Shown here in pieces: positions 62,475-64,000 of a stretch of 64,000 nucleotides of DNA. Source of the DNA: Clostridium sp. D53t1_180928_C8 (GTDB taxonomy: Bacteria > Bacillota > Clostridia > Clostridiales > Clostridiaceae). Location: positions 98,029 to 162,028 of the forward strand of contig NZ_JADPEL010000006.1 of the NCBI RefSeq assembly GCF_015667795.1, read 5' to 3'. The stretch's first letter is position 1; each line of letters begins with the position of its first letter. The notes below the pieces were generated by a model. The model was not told the origin of the DNA. It searched no databases and saw only the letters and a program-made list of their open reading frames with translations. The position numbers and the translations under genes are program-made.

Positions 62475-63269
62475 TTATTTAAAATTAAAACCTATATCAC
62501 TTGCAACATGTGAATCTGAACCATAAACCATTTTCACATTGTTTATTATAGCCATTTCAAAAAATTCTCCACTAGGATATATTTCACCACAAAATATTTT
62601 TCTTAACCCGGCTGTATTATAATCAAGCTCATAATTTCTTTTATTTAGTTCATCCATAATTTTTTTAAAAAGTTCTACATTAGAATAATTTATTGGATAT
62701 TTTTTATTAAATATCCTAACCAAAGTTGGATGTCCTATCCTTTTGGGTTTAAATTTACCTAAATTGCATTTTATTGATTTCAATAATGTATTATAATATA
62801 AATCATATAGTTTTTCTATACTTCCTATCTCTTTTAATAACACTTCAAAAGATTCAATACAATCAAAACAATAATATCTTTCCTTATATTTTCCAATATG
62901 AGTTGATAAAATGGAATCTTCTAATATATCCCCATATTTATTAAGTAATTTTTTAGTAAACTCTTCGTATCCCTCTAAATAATCTACTTCTAATCCAACA
63001 TTAATTTTAATCTTACCTTTATATTTTTCCTTATAATACCTTACTTCATTAATATACTTATCTATATTTTCAATACTTGGTGAAACACTATCTAAAAAAT
63101 TATTTTCCATTCCTTCTATTACTATATCTTCTGGCATTGTCATATGCTCAGTAAAGGTTATTTCACAAATTCCTTTATTAATTGCATTTTCTAAATACAT
63201 TTCAAAGCTATCATTGCTTCCATGTGGACAATAATGACTATGAACGTGTCCGTCTCTTCCTTTATTCAC
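62475..63269 (-). CDS. hisK: histidinol-phosphatase, PHP family
   Basis: A 264-residue PHP-domain phosphoesterase. Metal-ligand motifs are DGHVHSHYCPHG at the N-terminus, FTEHMTMP, GLEVDYL, DSILSTHIGKY, RIGHPTLVRIF and GSDSHVASDIG. The pattern is that of HisK-type histidinol-phosphatases (histidine synthesis, eighth step), though no other his genes are near and some PHP proteins act on other phosphates. It starts with GTG at 63269, after AGGAGAGGG. The protein ends soon after the last ligand, slightly short for the family. Confidence 0.85.
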   Translation of the reverse strand: MNKGRDGHVHSHYCPHGSNDSFEMYLENAINKGICEITFTEHMTMPEDIVIEGMENNFLDSVSPSIENIDKYINEVRYYKEKYKGKIKINVGLEVDYLEGYEEFTKKLLNKYGDILEDSILSTHIGKYKERYYCFDCIESFEVLLKEIGSIEKLYDLYYNTLLKSIKCNLGKFKPKRIGHPTLVRIFNKKYPINYSNVELFKKIMDELNKRNYELDYNTAGLRKIFCGEIYPSGEFFEMAIINNVKMVYGSDSHVASDIGFNFK

Positions 63270-63292
63270 ACTACCCTCTCCTAAACATTAAT

Positions 63293-63871
63293 TTACTTAC
63301 TCATAAGCAGTTTATTAAATGTACCTAAAGTTAATATTTCTATATTTAAACTTTTTGCTTTTTCTAAAACTTCATTAAACCCTGAACTAGGTTGATAAAC
63401 TAATATATCACTTTCAGATATATTTCTTACTATATTTCCACCATTTAACTTAATCCCTCTAACTACTCTTTCTCTTATAGTCTCATTAACTACAAGTAAT
63501 AAAATATTTTTTCTTAAAATATTTATTGTTTCTTTTTCATCATTTCCTATATCTATATTCAAAGTATCATCTATTTCTATTTCATCTTTCATAATCTTTC
63601 CTTGTAATATATCTTTGAAATCTGAAATAGTAATTATTTCACACCCTAAAATCTTAGCCTTTCTTAACTTACTTCCTGGCTTTTCTCCAACTATTAAAAT
63701 ATCACATTTCTTCGTTACTACAGAATCTACATTAGCCCCTGCTTGTCTTGCCAATCTCATTAGCTCTCCCCTGACTAAAAACCCTCTTCCTGTGAATACT
63801 ACATTTTTTCCACCTAATATTTCTTTCGCTAATTGAAAATTAAAAATTTTATAGTCTATTCTTTCTTGCAT
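63293..63871 (-). CDS. free-standing tandem BRCT-domain protein
   Basis: A 192-residue protein. The first BRCT domain (about 14-92) is close to that of bacterial DNA ligase: GGKNVVFTGRGFLVRGELMRLARQAGANVDSVVTKK, then DILIVGEKPGSKLRKA and ISDFKDIL. The second (about 117-190) is more diverged (ILLLVVNETIRERVVRGIKLNGGNIV, SDILVYQPS, ILTLGTFNKLL). No ligase, nuclease or clamp-loader part is present. BRCT domains bind DNA ends or phosphorylated proteins, so a DNA-repair adaptor is possible. AAGGATGATAT lies upstream of the ATG. It is followed closely by the PHP gene, so the two may be cotranscribed. Confidence 0.88.
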   Translation of the reverse strand: MQERIDYKIFNFQLAKEILGGKNVVFTGRGFLVRGELMRLARQAGANVDSVVTKKCDILIVGEKPGSKLRKAKILGCEIITISDFKDILQGKIMKDEIEIDDTLNIDIGNDEKETINILRKNILLLVVNETIRERVVRGIKLNGGNIVRNISESDILVYQPSSGFNEVLEKAKSLNIEILTLGTFNKLLMSK

Positions 63872-64000
63872 TTATATATCATCCTTAACTAAAAATATAA
63901 AAATAATCTCTTTTTATCATTTGTTATTTTTTTATTTCATTAAATTATGAAAAACATTTAATTTCTATTATATCACTTATTAATTATAAAAAATACTAAC

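Noticed and set aside
1-64000. CRISPR arrays, tRNA/rRNA genes, insertion sequences, prophage genes, toxin-antitoxin or defence systems
   Set aside because: I looked for spaced repeats, tRNA-like cloverleaf ends, transposase or integrase motifs and defence-type domains on both strands and found none.

Overview
The window is AT-rich (only about a quarter to a third G+C by eye), has strong GGAGG-type ribosome binding sites, many U-tailed hairpin terminators, lipobox lipoproteins, an LPQTG cell-wall protein and a class B sortase. Together these point to a Firmicute, most likely Clostridium sensu stricto with a glycan-feeding, host-associated lifestyle (inference; there is no rRNA or marker gene to fix the species). 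Most genes lie on the minus strand. No phage, insertion sequence, CRISPR array, tRNA or rRNA was seen.

1-14.2 kb is a first glycan-uptake locus. A YesM-type sensor kinase and YesN-type AraC response regulator (10.0-13.3 kb), with a divergent YesL/DUF624 gene, sit beside an LplB/LplC-type ABC permease pair, a cytoplasmic GH38 alpha-mannosidase, a lipoprotein substrate-binding protein, a decayed GH3 glycosidase and a second GH38 alpha-mannosidase that runs off the left edge. Three promoters of this locus share one operator-like motif. 44.0-54.9 kb is a second locus of the same design: another YesM/YesN pair, a GH20 beta-N-acetylhexosaminidase, an ABC transporter (binding protein and two permeases) and a GH42 beta-galactosidase. 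Two of its promoters carry a different direct-repeat operator in identical geometry. Next to it (55-58 kb) is a secreted, LPQTG-anchored, multidomain GH16 endo-glycosidase. Together they fit extracellular cutting, import and intracellular trimming of host-type glycans containing mannose, galactose and HexNAc.

14.2-29.3 kb holds ogt, an MMPL/RND-type exporter coupled to a secreted heptad-repeat protein, a YibE / class B sortase / surface metallophosphatase cassette, an endonuclease/exonuclease/phosphatase-family protein, a TPR membrane protein, a 51-residue zinc ribbon, an AI-2E-family membrane protein and an amino-acid permease under a lysine riboswitch. 29.7-43.9 kb is housekeeping and signalling: a beta-propeller-like orphan, a radical SAM and thioredoxin-like pair, gloA, a 189-bp palindromic element, a VCBS-like protein, a cytoplasmic PAS histidine kinase, a lipoprotein, a cyclase-family enzyme, a dUTPase, a GGDEF-EAL protein, uracil permease with a tandem PyrR-like leader, and a polysaccharide deacetylase. 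58.4-64 kb contains a MATE exporter, three very small proteins (one of them DUF4250), a TtcA-like tRNA thiolation enzyme, a GerMN-like lipoprotein, a PHP histidinol-phosphatase and a free-standing tandem-BRCT protein.

The most notable signals are regulatory: the tandem PyrR leader, two operator families for two parallel YesMN systems, cre sites set just downstream of the -10 boxes, the lysine riboswitch, and a G8 tract used as a ribosome binding site.
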